Positions 38,168 to 46,812 of a stretch of 64,000 nt of DNA are shown piece after piece. The DNA is from JANQPX01 sp965222015 (GTDB lineage Bacteria > Pseudomonadota > Alphaproteobacteria > Geminicoccales > Geminicoccaceae), in the NCBI GenBank assembly GCA_965222015.1, contig CBDCTL010000024.1, positions 558,001 to 622,000 of the forward strand. The letters run 5' to 3'. The notes under the pieces are model-generated. The model saw only the letters and a program-made list of their open reading frames with translations, ran no database searches and was not told the origin of the DNA. Within the stretch, counting starts at the first letter, position 1. Every line of letters begins with the position of its first letter. The position numbers and the translations under genes are program-made.

Positions 38168-39577
38168 TCAGAAGGAGCGCGGGCTCGTCGTGACGAACAC
38201 GATGTCGGCGACGACCGTGGCGCCGTCGGACTGGACGAGCGCCACGCGATCGGCGAGATCGTCGGCCAGCAGCGTGACCGGCTCGACCTCGGGCCGGGGA
38301 TCCGCGAAAAGCGGTTCGGAGGACGCGATCAGCGTCACCATGTCGTCGCCGAAGGGAGCGGAGACGCTGTAGCGCCGGGCGCTGCTGTCGCCGCCGATGC
38401 GGAAATTGCGGCCGGCCGGCAGAAAGTTGTCGGGCTCCTGGGGATTGGGGAGCATGTGGATCAGCTTGCCGTCCTGCTGGGCGTAGAACACGTAGACATA
38501 GCTTTCATAGCTGGGCGAGGTCGCGTCGACGACCAGATAGTCGCCTTCGACCAGGCTGAACGAGCCGTCGGTCAGCCTGACGAAGGCGCCGGCCTGATCG
38601 ACGCCGTTCAGCTCCTTGAGCGGCAGGGTCACGTCGAGGATCTCACAGAACGCCGGCGAGGTGACGTTGACCCGGAAGATCACGTCGCCGATGCCGGGAA
38701 CGCCGCGTATCATAGACTCGAGCCGCTCGAGATCGCGCTCGGACGAGACGAAGCCGGTCACCATCACGTCCGAGCCGCCGAGCGAGCGGGCGTTGAGCGG
38801 CGCGCAGTCGAGCTGCTCGAACTGGCTGCGAACCCGCGTCAGCAGAGGCGCGTCCGCGTCGTCCGCAGGTCCCAGGCTGAGGCCGCGTGTCGGGGCTGCG
38901 CCACGCTCCTCGGACGTCTGCAGCGACGCCAGCAGATAGCTTTCCAACTCGCCGTTGGACTGACATTTCAGCTTGTTCTCGTCGTCGCCGCCGACCTGGC
39001 CGCTGCCGAAGTCGATCAGCTGCTTGCGAACGGCGCTCGGATCACCCGGCTTGCCGGACACCCTGAGCGTGCGGGTCAGCACATAGTCGCCGGAAACGGT
39101 CACCTGCGACTGCCGCCCGAGACTGTAACGCTCTACCTCGATCAGCATGCGGCCATCGAGCTTCAGATTGCGATTGACGACGCCGTAATTGCCGTTTCTC
39201 AGGCCGACCCGATATTGCAGCTGCCGGCTCGCAGCGGCGACCTGATTGCTGGCACCATCGGACGAGACGACGTTCAGCAGGCCGCAGTCGACGAAATCCT
39301 CGGGATCGGCACGATAGACCGCGGTGATCAGGCCGCGATTTCGATCGACGTGGGTGATGCCGAAACGCGGGCCGGCCAGCGCGTTGACCAGGCGGCCGGT
39401 GACCTCGTCGACCGGTCCGTTGAGAGAAAAGCGGACCGGTTTGGCCGGCGGATTTTCCGGGCCCGTATAGGAGGTTCTTGTGAGGCCCCCACCCTCGAAG
39501 CCGATCCGCTCACCGGCGCATCCGGTCAGGGCTAGAAATCCGATCAAAAAATACGGCGCCGCTCGAAGCATCTCCAT
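38168..39577 (-). CDS. Lipoprotein with BON-like and DUF4384 domains
   Basis: About 469 residues. The start at 39577 (MEMLRAAPYFL) has an AAGGATGG box; an ATG at 39595 lacks one. The lipobox LTGCAG marks lipid attachment. A middle region (SDVMVTGFVSSERDLERLESMIRG) resembles a BON fold. The C-terminal part (GDYLVVDATSPSYESYVYVFY, then LPAGRNFRIGG and SVSAPFGDDMVTLIAS) matches the DUF4384 pattern often found with caspase-like or serine/threonine kinase proteins. The gene is convergent with the Calx-beta gene. A caspase-fold protein occurs in the same window at 55893, so a link is conceivable but unproven. Confidence 0.75.
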   Translation of the reverse strand: MEMLRAAPYFLIGFLALTGCAGERIGFEGGGLTRTSYTGPENPPAKPVRFSLNGPVDEVTGRLVNALAGPRFGITHVDRNRGLITAVYRADPEDFVDCGLLNVVSSDGASNQVAAASRQLQYRVGLRNGNYGVVNRNLKLDGRMLIEVERYSLGRQSQVTVSGDYVLTRTLRVSGKPGDPSAVRKQLIDFGSGQVGGDDENKLKCQSNGELESYLLASLQTSEERGAAPTRGLSLGPADDADAPLLTRVRSQFEQLDCAPLNARSLGGSDVMVTGFVSSERDLERLESMIRGVPGIGDVIFRVNVTSPAFCEILDVTLPLKELNGVDQAGAFVRLTDGSFSLVEGDYLVVDATSPSYESYVYVFYAQQDGKLIHMLPNPQEPDNFLPAGRNFRIGGDSSARRYSVSAPFGDDMVTLIASSEPLFADPRPEVEPVTLLADDLADRVALVQSDGATVVADIVFVTTSPRSF

Positions 39578-39654
39578 ACCCCATCCTTGACGCATCGATG
39601 ATGCGTGACTTGATCAGACAATCCAACAAGACAACACTGCTGCCGACGTCACTC

Positions 39655-39969
39655 TCAATACAAGGCCGAGATGGGCACGCAATCCTCATCGATCAGTGTC
39701 GGATCGGCGACGCCGATGTCGTCGCAGATCGGCCAGCTGTTCGCATCACCGTCGGAAAGGCGGATGATCTCTCGAAAGGCGTCGCGCGAGTAGGGCCCGA
39801 CCGGGTGGCGCGCCAGAAAATCCTCGAACGCGCGCAGGGAACCATCGGCCTTGGCTGCCGCCCATTCCTGCGCGTCCCGATCCTGAGCGACCGCACCGGG
39901 CGTCAGGGTCGATTGCGACGTGAAGAACGTCGCGAACATCGCGATGAAATGGCGGATGTATTCTTTCAT
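39655..39969 (-). CDS. Small exported protein with a TPR-like helical motif
   Basis: A 104-residue protein with a probable signal sequence (MKEYIRHFIAMFATFFTSQ...PGAVAQ). The segment EWAAAKADGSLRAFEDFLARHPVGPYSRDAF resembles the single TPR-like hairpin seen in caspase-associated and Sel1-type proteins. The last 35 residues carry two Cys (WPICDDIG, DEDCVPIS) that could form a disulfide. The ATG overlaps the stop of the upstream gene by four bases, so the two form an operon. Function unknown. Confidence 0.6.
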   Translation of the reverse strand: MKEYIRHFIAMFATFFTSQSTLTPGAVAQDRDAQEWAAAKADGSLRAFEDFLARHPVGPYSRDAFREIIRLSDGDANSWPICDDIGVADPTLIDEDCVPISALY

Positions 39970-40481
39970 TCACCCGACTCCGTCTTTTCGTCAGTATAGG
40001 AATGGTTTTCGAATTGGCCAGAGGAAATGGGGGGATAGCGAGCTTCACGCCAGGCGGTGAGCAGGCGATGCGCGTCGGCGCCGAAGGGCACGATCGCCCG
40101 CGGGCGCCATTTGCCGGCAAGCAGGCCGAGACGGCGCTCGAGATAGCGGTCCCAATCGAGATCCTTCGGCGCCAGCGCACGGCTGGCCGCGGACGGCACA
40201 TGCTCGAACACGACGCCTGCGCGTGAAAAGACGTCGAAGCGATCGAGGTCGGTGAGGAAGACCATGGCGTGGTCGGCGCCGTCATGCCGCTCGGCGGTCT
40301 GCTGGACGATTCCTTCGATCGCCGCTTCGTCCAGCCCGAGCACGACGGACAGCGTCACGCGCCCGCTTCGGCCCTCGACGCTGCCGGGATAGAGCGGCGC
40401 GACGGGCCGGGGCCTGCCGTCGTCCACAGCCGCGGCGGCGGGGTACTGTGGCCTCAGCATTTGCCAAAGCAGGGAATACAA
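39966..40481 (-). CDS. Free-standing copy of a glycosyltransferase-associated C-terminal domain
   Basis: A 171-residue protein without a catalytic glycosyltransferase core. Residues 40-145 align with the C-terminal domain of the GT2 protein at 53746-54894. Both have a strand of the type RVTLSVVLGLDEAAIE / RHVLISLIGLPRAQID, then EHVPSA versus EHLPSA, and the block DLDWDRYLERRLGLLAGKWR versus DLDWDLYLERRLRQIKEKWR. It may act as a partner or regulator of a glycosyltransferase. It is divergent from the tandem glycosyltransferase at 40536 and overlaps the small exported protein downstream by four bases. Confidence 0.65.
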   Translation of the reverse strand: MYSLLWQMLRPQYPAAAAVDDGRPRPVAPLYPGSVEGRSGRVTLSVVLGLDEAAIEGIVQQTAERHDGADHAMVFLTDLDRFDVFSRAGVVFEHVPSAASRALAPKDLDWDRYLERRLGLLAGKWRPRAIVPFGADAHRLLTAWREARYPPISSGQFENHSYTDEKTESGE

Positions 40482-40535
40482 AATACGGTCCCATCCAATT
40501 CAACGAAGGCGCATCATGCGCAGACCCGGCGGCCC

Positions 40536-42779
40536 ATGAACGACTACGACATTCTCTGGGTCGGCGATCTCCGTTTTCCCGGGGGAACCGGCACGGCGAT
40601 CGCCGAAGAGATCGCTGCCAGTGCTGCCGCCGGCTATCGCTGCGGGCTCGTCCCCGTGCGCTCGTCCATATTGGGTTTCCCGCATCCGATCAATCCCAGA
40701 ATCCAAACGCTGGTCGACCGGGGCCAGGCCGATCTGCTGGATCCGCGCCGGCGCGTGTCCTGCCGTCTCTGTTGTCTCTACCATCCCCAGTCCTTCACCC
40801 ATTTCCCGCTCGATCCACCGCGCATCGAGGCCGGCGTCAAGCTTCTGATCACCACCCACCCGCCGCGCGAAGGCGATGGCCGGGCCGTCTACGACGCGGC
40901 CGCGATCGACCGCCACGTCCAGGAACTGCTCGACGGCGACGTGCTTTGGGCACCGGTCGGTCCCGCCGTGCGCCGCCAGCTCCTGGAGCGGAGCACGCCG
41001 CCGCTCCTCGATCATGACTGGCACGGCGTGATCGATCCGGCGGCCTGGCGGATCGACCGACCGGACGCCGGCGACGGGTCGGACGCCGGCCTCGGGCAGC
41101 CGGTGATCGGCCGCCACAGCCGCCCGGATCCCGCCAAATGGCCGGACACGCGCGCGGACGTTCTCGCCGTCTACCCCGACTGCGCCGATGTCGGCGTCAG
41201 GGTCCTCGGCGACGGTCCGTTTCTGCGCCAGCTCGTCGATCCCATGCCCGCCAACTGGCAGGTCTACGCCTTCAATCAGATAGCACCCCGCGATTTCCTG
41301 AAGCAGATCGGCGTCTTTGTCTATTTTCACCACTCCCGCTGGGTCGAAGCCTTCGGCTACGCGATTCTCGAAGCGCTCGCCGCACGCCTGCCGGTGATCC
41401 TGCCGCGCCATTTCGAAGCGCTGTTCGAGGGCGCGGCGATCTATGCCGGCCCGGAAGAGGTTCGGGATAGGATCGATGACCTCTACGCACGACCTTCGCT
41501 CCGCGCGGAGCAGCGCGCGCGCGCGGACGAGGTGGTCGAGCGCCGGTTCAGCCATCGGACCCAGGCCGAGCGCGTGCGCGCGCTGATCGGCAGGCCGGGA
41601 GGCGGCGTGACCGTCCCGGCCGCCGGCAAGCCCGAGCGCGGCCGCCGCCGCGTGCTCATGATGTCGTCGAACGGCGTCGGCATGGGTCATCTCACCCGGC
41701 TCCTGGCGATCGCGCGGCGCCTGCCGCCCGGCATCGATCCGATCTTCCTGACCATGTCCAAAGCCGCGCGCTACGTTCGGGAATTCGGCTATCCGGTCGA
41801 ATATCTGCCGTTCCACGCCGCCATCGGCTGCGACGTTCAGCTCTGGAACCACCACCTTCGCCGGGACCTCGCGGAGCGCTTCGCGTTCTATCGCCCGGAC
41901 GTGGTCCTGTTCGACGGCAATGTGCCCTATGACGGGCTGATCAACGCCATGGCCTCGGCGCCGGCCTGTCCGCTGGTCTGGAGCAGACGTGCGATGTGGA
42001 CCGAGGGGTCCGGCCGCGATCACGTCTGGCGGGAGCGTTTCGCCGACGTCGTGATCGAGCCCGCCGAGATCGCGGGCGAGCTGGACCGGGGACTGACCAC
42101 CGAGCATCGCGGACGCACGCGCCTGGTCGATCCGATCCTGCTGCTCGATCCCGAGGACGTGCTGGATCGGGAGGAGGCGCGCGCAGCACTCGGCCTCGAT
42201 CCCGACCGGCCCGCCTGCCTGATCCAGCTCGGCTCCGGCAACAATTTCGATCTCGGGCCGCTCAGAAACGCGATCCTGGGGACACTGCTGCAGCAGCCGG
42301 ATCTGCAGGTCGTCTGGCTGGACTGGGCGATCGCTGAAACCCGGGTCGAGCTGCCGCCGCCGGTCCGGCGGATCGAGTGTTATCCGATCGCCCGCCATCT
42401 CGCCGCCTTCGACATGGCGGTCAGCAGCGCCGGCTACAACGCCTATCACGAGCTGCTCGCCCATGGCCTGCCGACGCTGTTCGTGCCCAACGAGAACCCG
42501 ATGATGGACGACCAGCTCGCCCGCGCCTTCTATGCCGACCTGCACGGGGTCGGCCTGATGCTGCGCCGCCGCGACCACTACCGGATCGCCGAGGTGCTGG
42601 GATGCCTTCTCGACGAGGAAACTCGGAACGCCATCCGAAAACGCTGTGCGCGAAAAAAACGGTTCGACAACGGCGCTATCGAGGCCGCGCGTATCGTCGA
42701 GGAACTGGCCTATGTCTGCCGTGCCGATCTCGACCCCGCGATCGACGTGATCCCGGCCCTTCGACGCTTCGGTGGCTGA
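40536..42779 (+). CDS. Tandem glycosyltransferase: GT4-like plus GT28/MurG-like domains
   Basis: A 747-residue protein with two GT-B modules. The N-terminal module (about 1-360) opens MNDYDILWVGDLRFPGGTG and contains VEAFGYAILEALAARLPVIL, the nucleotide-sugar binding block of GT4 enzymes. The C-terminal module (about 372-730) begins VLMMSSNGVGMGHLTRLLAI, a MurG/GT28-type glycine loop, and contains AVSSAGYNAYHELLAHGLPTLFVPN, its donor-site block. Two linked transferases would add successive sugars. The start at 40536 is used because the frame before it does not resemble the family. It is a distant relative of the protein at 48714. No signal or membrane segment, so cytoplasmic. Confidence 0.82.
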   Translation: MNDYDILWVGDLRFPGGTGTAIAEEIAASAAAGYRCGLVPVRSSILGFPHPINPRIQTLVDRGQADLLDPRRRVSCRLCCLYHPQSFTHFPLDPPRIEAGVKLLITTHPPREGDGRAVYDAAAIDRHVQELLDGDVLWAPVGPAVRRQLLERSTPPLLDHDWHGVIDPAAWRIDRPDAGDGSDAGLGQPVIGRHSRPDPAKWPDTRADVLAVYPDCADVGVRVLGDGPFLRQLVDPMPANWQVYAFNQIAPRDFLKQIGVFVYFHHSRWVEAFGYAILEALAARLPVILPRHFEALFEGAAIYAGPEEVRDRIDDLYARPSLRAEQRARADEVVERRFSHRTQAERVRALIGRPGGGVTVPAAGKPERGRRRVLMMSSNGVGMGHLTRLLAIARRLPPGIDPIFLTMSKAARYVREFGYPVEYLPFHAAIGCDVQLWNHHLRRDLAERFAFYRPDVVLFDGNVPYDGLINAMASAPACPLVWSRRAMWTEGSGRDHVWRERFADVVIEPAEIAGELDRGLTTEHRGRTRLVDPILLLDPEDVLDREEARAALGLDPDRPACLIQLGSGNNFDLGPLRNAILGTLLQQPDLQVVWLDWAIAETRVELPPPVRRIECYPIARHLAAFDMAVSSAGYNAYHELLAHGLPTLFVPNENPMMDDQLARAFYADLHGVGLMLRRRDHYRIAEVLGCLLDEETRNAIRKRCARKKRFDNGAIEAARIVEELAYVCRADLDPAIDVIPALRRFGG

Positions 42780-42978
42780 TCGTCGGGCGGGGTTGCGATT
42801 TCTAGGCTCGTCTCTTCGTTTGGAAATCCGGTGAGCGGTGCTAAACTGGAGCCGGTTGTCCGTCGTAAATCCTGAGGAACGATGGATATCCGATAACGAA
42901 AGGCGCTTCGGACCCGCCCGGACGGCATCGTCCGGGCATTTCGAGCCGAAGCGGGAGCCTCGATCGAAGGAGGGCCGG

Positions 42979-43539
42979 ATGATGCCCGGACATATTGTCA
43001 AGCGACCTCTCGCCATCGCCGCTCTAGCGGCCGGCACCCTGCTGCTGTCGGACGCAGCCTTCGCGCAGGATGCCGTCAATCTGACGGATCACGAGCCGAC
43101 GGAACAGGAGCTGATCGAAGCCCTCACCCCGCCCATGCGCACCCGCGGCATCAGGCCGGTCGCGCGCGAAAACGACGTCCGCGAGGAGGCGACCCAGGCC
43201 GTCGATCTGTCGGTGCAGTTCGAATACGACTCCTCGGTCCTGACCGAGGCCACCAAGCAGACGCTCTCGACACTCGCCGGTGCGCTCAGCTCGGACAGCC
43301 TCAGCAGCTTCAATTTCATGATCGAAGGCCATACCGACGCCTCGGGGCCGGACGACTACAATATGGGCCTCTCGCAGCGCCGTGCGCAGTCGGTGGTCGA
43401 CTATCTGACCTCGCAGCTGGGGGTCAGCCCGTCGCAGCTGTCATCGGTCGGCAAAGGCGAACATGAGCTGCTGGACGCCGCCAATCCGCGAAGCGGCGTC
43501 AATCGCCGGGTGCGCATACGCAATATGGGCTCCAGCTGA
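42979..43539 (+). CDS. OmpA-like peptidoglycan-associated protein
   Basis: A 186-residue exported protein. AAGGAGG six bases before the ATG at 42979 fixes the start; the signal peptide ends at SDAAFAQ. The C-terminal 110 residues are an OmpA-C domain: VQFEYDSSVLTEATKQTLS, then MIEGHTDASGPDDYNMGLSQRRAQSVVDYL and SVGKGEHELLD, with the Asp and Arg that bind diaminopimelate. It has no barrel and no lipobox, so it is a soluble periplasmic peptidoglycan binder. It is convergent with the radical SAM gene. Confidence 0.88.
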   Translation: MMPGHIVKRPLAIAALAAGTLLLSDAAFAQDAVNLTDHEPTEQELIEALTPPMRTRGIRPVARENDVREEATQAVDLSVQFEYDSSVLTEATKQTLSTLAGALSSDSLSSFNFMIEGHTDASGPDDYNMGLSQRRAQSVVDYLTSQLGVSPSQLSSVGKGEHELLDAANPRSGVNRRVRIRNMGSS

Positions 43540-43559
43540 CGCCCCATGGGTGAGGACGC

Positions 43560-44795
43560 TCAGGCGGCCGCCTCCGCATAGGCGCGGAGCTGGCCGAATT
43601 CCGGCATGATCTCGTCGATCGCCTCGCCGCGGATTCGATCCAGGCGGTCGCTGCGCGCGAACAGCTCCGGCAGCAGATGTGATTTGTCGTCATCGTTCAT
43701 GAAGGCGACGATGGCACCGAGATTGTCCCGGTCCTCGCGTCGCGCCTCGCCGAGGCATGACGCGGCATAGTCGAGCAGGTCGGCGCTCAACGCGGCCTTG
43801 ATCGAGGCCGGCAGGACCTGGATGCACATCGATTCCGGCTGGTCGAGAAAGTTGATTCCGAGCGGAATGCCGTGAAACAGCGGATCCCGTTCGAAATGGC
43901 CGTAGATCGACAACAGGTCGAAGACGTTCAGGACGTTGATGGTCAGATTGGCGCGCAGCCTGACGTTGGGCGCGGCGTCCCGGACCTTCTCCAGATTGGC
44001 CTCGAAGGCCGCCCAGTCCAGGCCCTTCCGGATATATTCGCCGCGCCGGCCGATGCCGTCCAGCGAGAAGCCGACGGCGACGCTCTCGAACCTCTTCCAG
44101 TGGTCGACGACCTTCCGGTCCTTGTAGGCCAGCACCGAGAGGTTGGTGGTGTAGCTCAGCCGCACATCGTGGCGCCCGGTTTGGTCCAGATGGTCCAGAA
44201 TGTCGTAATGTTCCGGCATCAGCAACGGTTCGCCGCCAGCGAAGTAGATGTCGTCGACACTTGCCAGGCTGTCGACGATCTGCTCCCAGAGATGGCGGTC
44301 CGAGCGCCCCGCCCTCAAAATGCGCGGCTTGCCGTAGCCCGGATCCAGCGCCTTCTGGTCGTCGTACCAGGCGGAGCTGCAGTCGTGCCAGCAAAAGCGG
44401 CATTTGAGATTGCAGATGTTGGAAAAGCGCACGTCCAGATAGCGAAAGGCGAACTCATCCAGATGGCCGTCCGCGCGCGTCCGCCCGCAGTCGTCGACAT
44501 AGCGGCGAAAGGTGTCGTTGCAGTTCTGCCGCATGGTCCGAAAGCCGGCCGCTTCCGCCTTGTAGCAGCGCTCGCAATGGCGGCTGGGCTCGCCCGCCAG
44601 CATCTGCCGCCGAAGCGACTTCATGCCCTCGCCGTTCATGATGTCGACGAGATCGTTCTCGAGAAGATTGCCGACCGGCCGGTCCATGGCGCCGTAGCAG
44701 CAGGGATGCACGTCGCTTGAGGGCGAGACGTAAAGATGGACCCAAGGCAGGATACAGAAATGCGGACCCTCGGCGAAGGATGCCCTGGCAGTCAT
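43560..44795 (-). CDS. Twitch/SPASM-type radical SAM protein
   Basis: A 411-residue radical SAM enzyme. Unusually for SPASM proteins, a Cys-rich segment comes first (FCILPWVHLYVSPSSDVHPCCYG...ERCYKAEA), then the radical SAM core with the cluster motif CNLKCRFCW at about 150, YFAGGEPLLMPEHYDILD, and SVAVGFSLDGIG. This matches the twitch-domain radical SAM group found beside surface-glycan and peptide-modification genes. The ATG at 44795 is preceded by GGAGGGG at ideal spacing; the longer frame is Arg-rich and not conserved. It probably modifies a sugar nucleotide, lipid or peptide; the substrate is unknown. Confidence 0.85.
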   Translation of the reverse strand: MTARASFAEGPHFCILPWVHLYVSPSSDVHPCCYGAMDRPVGNLLENDLVDIMNGEGMKSLRRQMLAGEPSRHCERCYKAEAAGFRTMRQNCNDTFRRYVDDCGRTRADGHLDEFAFRYLDVRFSNICNLKCRFCWHDCSSAWYDDQKALDPGYGKPRILRAGRSDRHLWEQIVDSLASVDDIYFAGGEPLLMPEHYDILDHLDQTGRHDVRLSYTTNLSVLAYKDRKVVDHWKRFESVAVGFSLDGIGRRGEYIRKGLDWAAFEANLEKVRDAAPNVRLRANLTINVLNVFDLLSIYGHFERDPLFHGIPLGINFLDQPESMCIQVLPASIKAALSADLLDYAASCLGEARREDRDNLGAIVAFMNDDDKSHLLPELFARSDRLDRIRGEAIDEIMPEFGQLRAYAEAAA

Positions 44796-45029
44796 GATGA
44801 TGTCCCCTCCTTTACGCCCGACCACCACCGAACGCCGCCTTCGCTTCGACACGAGCGGACGGCCTCTGACGATGTGCAGGGCGCGATCATGCCGCGGCGA
44901 ACGATCGAATACGCGGCCGTCCGCACCCCAATCGCGCCATCGCCTCGACACTCGGAACCGGTCGAGACACCCCGCTCGCCCGACTCTTATGCCTCATGCG
45001 GCGGCCCAAAACGGTGACGGGCCAGGCCG

Positions 45030-45188
45030 TTTGATGCATCGACGGCCCGCCGTCCGACGATGCTCGATCATCGCATTGCCCGCCGCAATCTTAACCCGAC
45101 CTTGCTATCACGACCCGGCCTCGCTGGTCCATGCGATCCTGGAAGTCCCAGCCTCGCCCCGCCCTTTCTTGCGGACGGGCGGATTCCC
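45030..45188 (+). repeat. R1 repeat copy D, left part (interrupted by IS)
   Basis: GCATCGACGGC and the left hairpin arm (45126-45150, with CATGCGATCCTGGAAGTCC) are followed by the R1 loop AGCCTCGCCCCGCCC and GCGGACGGGCGGATTCCC. The right arm stops after CGGATTCCC at 45188, where the insertion sequence begins. The rest of this copy resumes at 48356. The interval 44796-45029 upstream of the radical SAM gene shows nothing else recognisable. Confidence 0.75.
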
Positions 45189-45364
45189 GCAATACTGTTC
45201 ATTTAGCTTCGGGAATGACGATGGTTGGCTTGTAGGGTGGGGGTGGCGCTCTGTGTTTTCGCGGGAAGCGTGGCCTGACGCGTTTTTGGGCGCGTTGCTG
45301 GTTTTTACCGCGGGATGAGACCACACGTTCTTCGAGGATTTCCGCGATGATTTGGCGGATCAGA

Positions 45365-46660
45365 TTAGGCTGAGATCGAGGGGGAAAGGGTCGCAGCGAG
45401 GCTGGCTTTGCGTCTGACGACATTGAGACTGTGCGTGAAGGAGAGCCGGTCGGGATCCTCATCTGCCTGGAGCGCTGCTTCATGCATCAGCCCTCGAACG
45501 GCGAAATGGGCGAGCATCATGCCGAAGAATTCCTGCCGGACGAGGTCTGCCGTTTTGCTGCGCAAACACAAACGTGCGCCGCGCAGATGGGTTTTGACTT
45601 CATCGAAAGCCGTCTCGATCTCCCAGCGTTGATGGTAGAGCTTGGCGAGATCCGAAGCCTCGGCTTGCTCATGGCCGAGGATGGTGGTGACCAGACGACA
45701 GACCTCGCCATCCTTGCCGACACCATCGATCCGATACTCGACGACGCGCACAAGCATGCCTTGGCGTTTGGGCGTTAGATTTCGCCGTCGCCAGGTGTTG
45801 AGATGGCTTAGATAAGAACCGTCCGCAAGCGCCGTTTCCACCGGCAGCTTGATGCTGCTCGGCGCTCGCCAAAGGAGTGCGGCACCGGTCCTGGCCGCCT
45901 GCTGCCAAAGATCGAAGCCGAAATAGCCACGGTCGGCAAGGCACAGCATGCCATCGTCGAGGTGTTCGATGACGGTTCTGGCCAGCGTGACCTCCCCGCC
46001 TGCAGCCGCATCGCGGCGAAGGTCGGGCCCGTCATGCCGGATCTTCAGAGCTTCGCTCCTGCAGACCGGGACCTCGCTTTTTGAATAGCTGGCGACCTCG
46101 GCGCCGAACAGCACATGGGTGCCGACTTCGGCCAAGGTGACGAAACGGGCCTGTGGGAAGGGGCTGCGATCATTGTAGGTGGACGGCCCGCCAAAATGGG
46201 CCCTGACTGGCGCCTCGTCCGGCAGATCCAGGGTCGATCCATCCAGACTGACCAAGCGCCACCCTCGATACCAAGCGCCTAGCGTCGCCTGGGTGGCGAT
46301 CGGCTGAACCACACTTTCATAAAGACGCTGCAAGGGCTCGGAACCAAGCCTTGAACGTGCCTGGGAAATCCCCGACTTGCCCGTGATCTTGACCGGCAGA
46401 TCGCCGTGCAACCGCCGAAAGCCTTCGAGCAAGCAGCGCAGCACCTCCCTCAGATTGACATGCCTGAACAAAGCCATGGCGATGACGTAATACATCGTCA
46501 TCTCGGCTGGCAGATCTCGACGCCTATGGCTCCTGCATCCTGCAGCGTCCAGCGCCGACCTGATCTCTGCCTGGCCAAAACACCGGCAAATCGCCGCGAT
46601 ACCCAACTGTTCGCAAACGCTAAAGCCGCGCCCCAAAACCTCTGCACGTCGTGCCATCAA
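45365..46660 (-). CDS. IS4-family transposase
   Basis: A 431-residue DDE transposase. The N-terminal region has LRCLLEGFRRLHGDLPVKI then TGKSGISQARSRLG, common in IS4 elements. The first Asp is in WRLVSLDGSTLDLPDEA, the second in LCLADRGYFGFDLW, and the Glu lies in the YREK signature YHQRWEIETAFDEVK (Y-2-R-3-E-6-K). The frame is uninterrupted and all catalytic residues are visible, so it may be active, although its upstream region appears split from the terminal repeat by the IS66-like insertion. An IS4 fragment similar to its middle occurs at 47334. Confidence 0.93.
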   Translation of the reverse strand: MMARRAEVLGRGFSVCEQLGIAAICRCFGQAEIRSALDAAGCRSHRRRDLPAEMTMYYVIAMALFRHVNLREVLRCLLEGFRRLHGDLPVKITGKSGISQARSRLGSEPLQRLYESVVQPIATQATLGAWYRGWRLVSLDGSTLDLPDEAPVRAHFGGPSTYNDRSPFPQARFVTLAEVGTHVLFGAEVASYSKSEVPVCRSEALKIRHDGPDLRRDAAAGGEVTLARTVIEHLDDGMLCLADRGYFGFDLWQQAARTGAALLWRAPSSIKLPVETALADGSYLSHLNTWRRRNLTPKRQGMLVRVVEYRIDGVGKDGEVCRLVTTILGHEQAEASDLAKLYHQRWEIETAFDEVKTHLRGARLCLRSKTADLVRQEFFGMMLAHFAVRGLMHEAALQADEDPDRLSFTHSLNVVRRKASLAATLSPSISA

Positions 46661-46812
46661 ATGCTTCCCAAAGCTATTCAGCAGGTTAGCAAGATATGCA
46701 GTAATCGGGGCAAAGTCTATGGCGCACAGGAAAATGTTCTCGATTCACAAAGCGAGTAGGATGTGATTCTACACTGGGGATGGAACAGCCCAGCCCCTCG
46801 CCGCATGATCTG

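Noticed and set aside
40500..43079. 859-codon open frame antisense to the tandem glycosyltransferase
   Set aside because: It has no recognisable domain and covers two genes with clear signatures on the plus strand; it is a codon-bias shadow.
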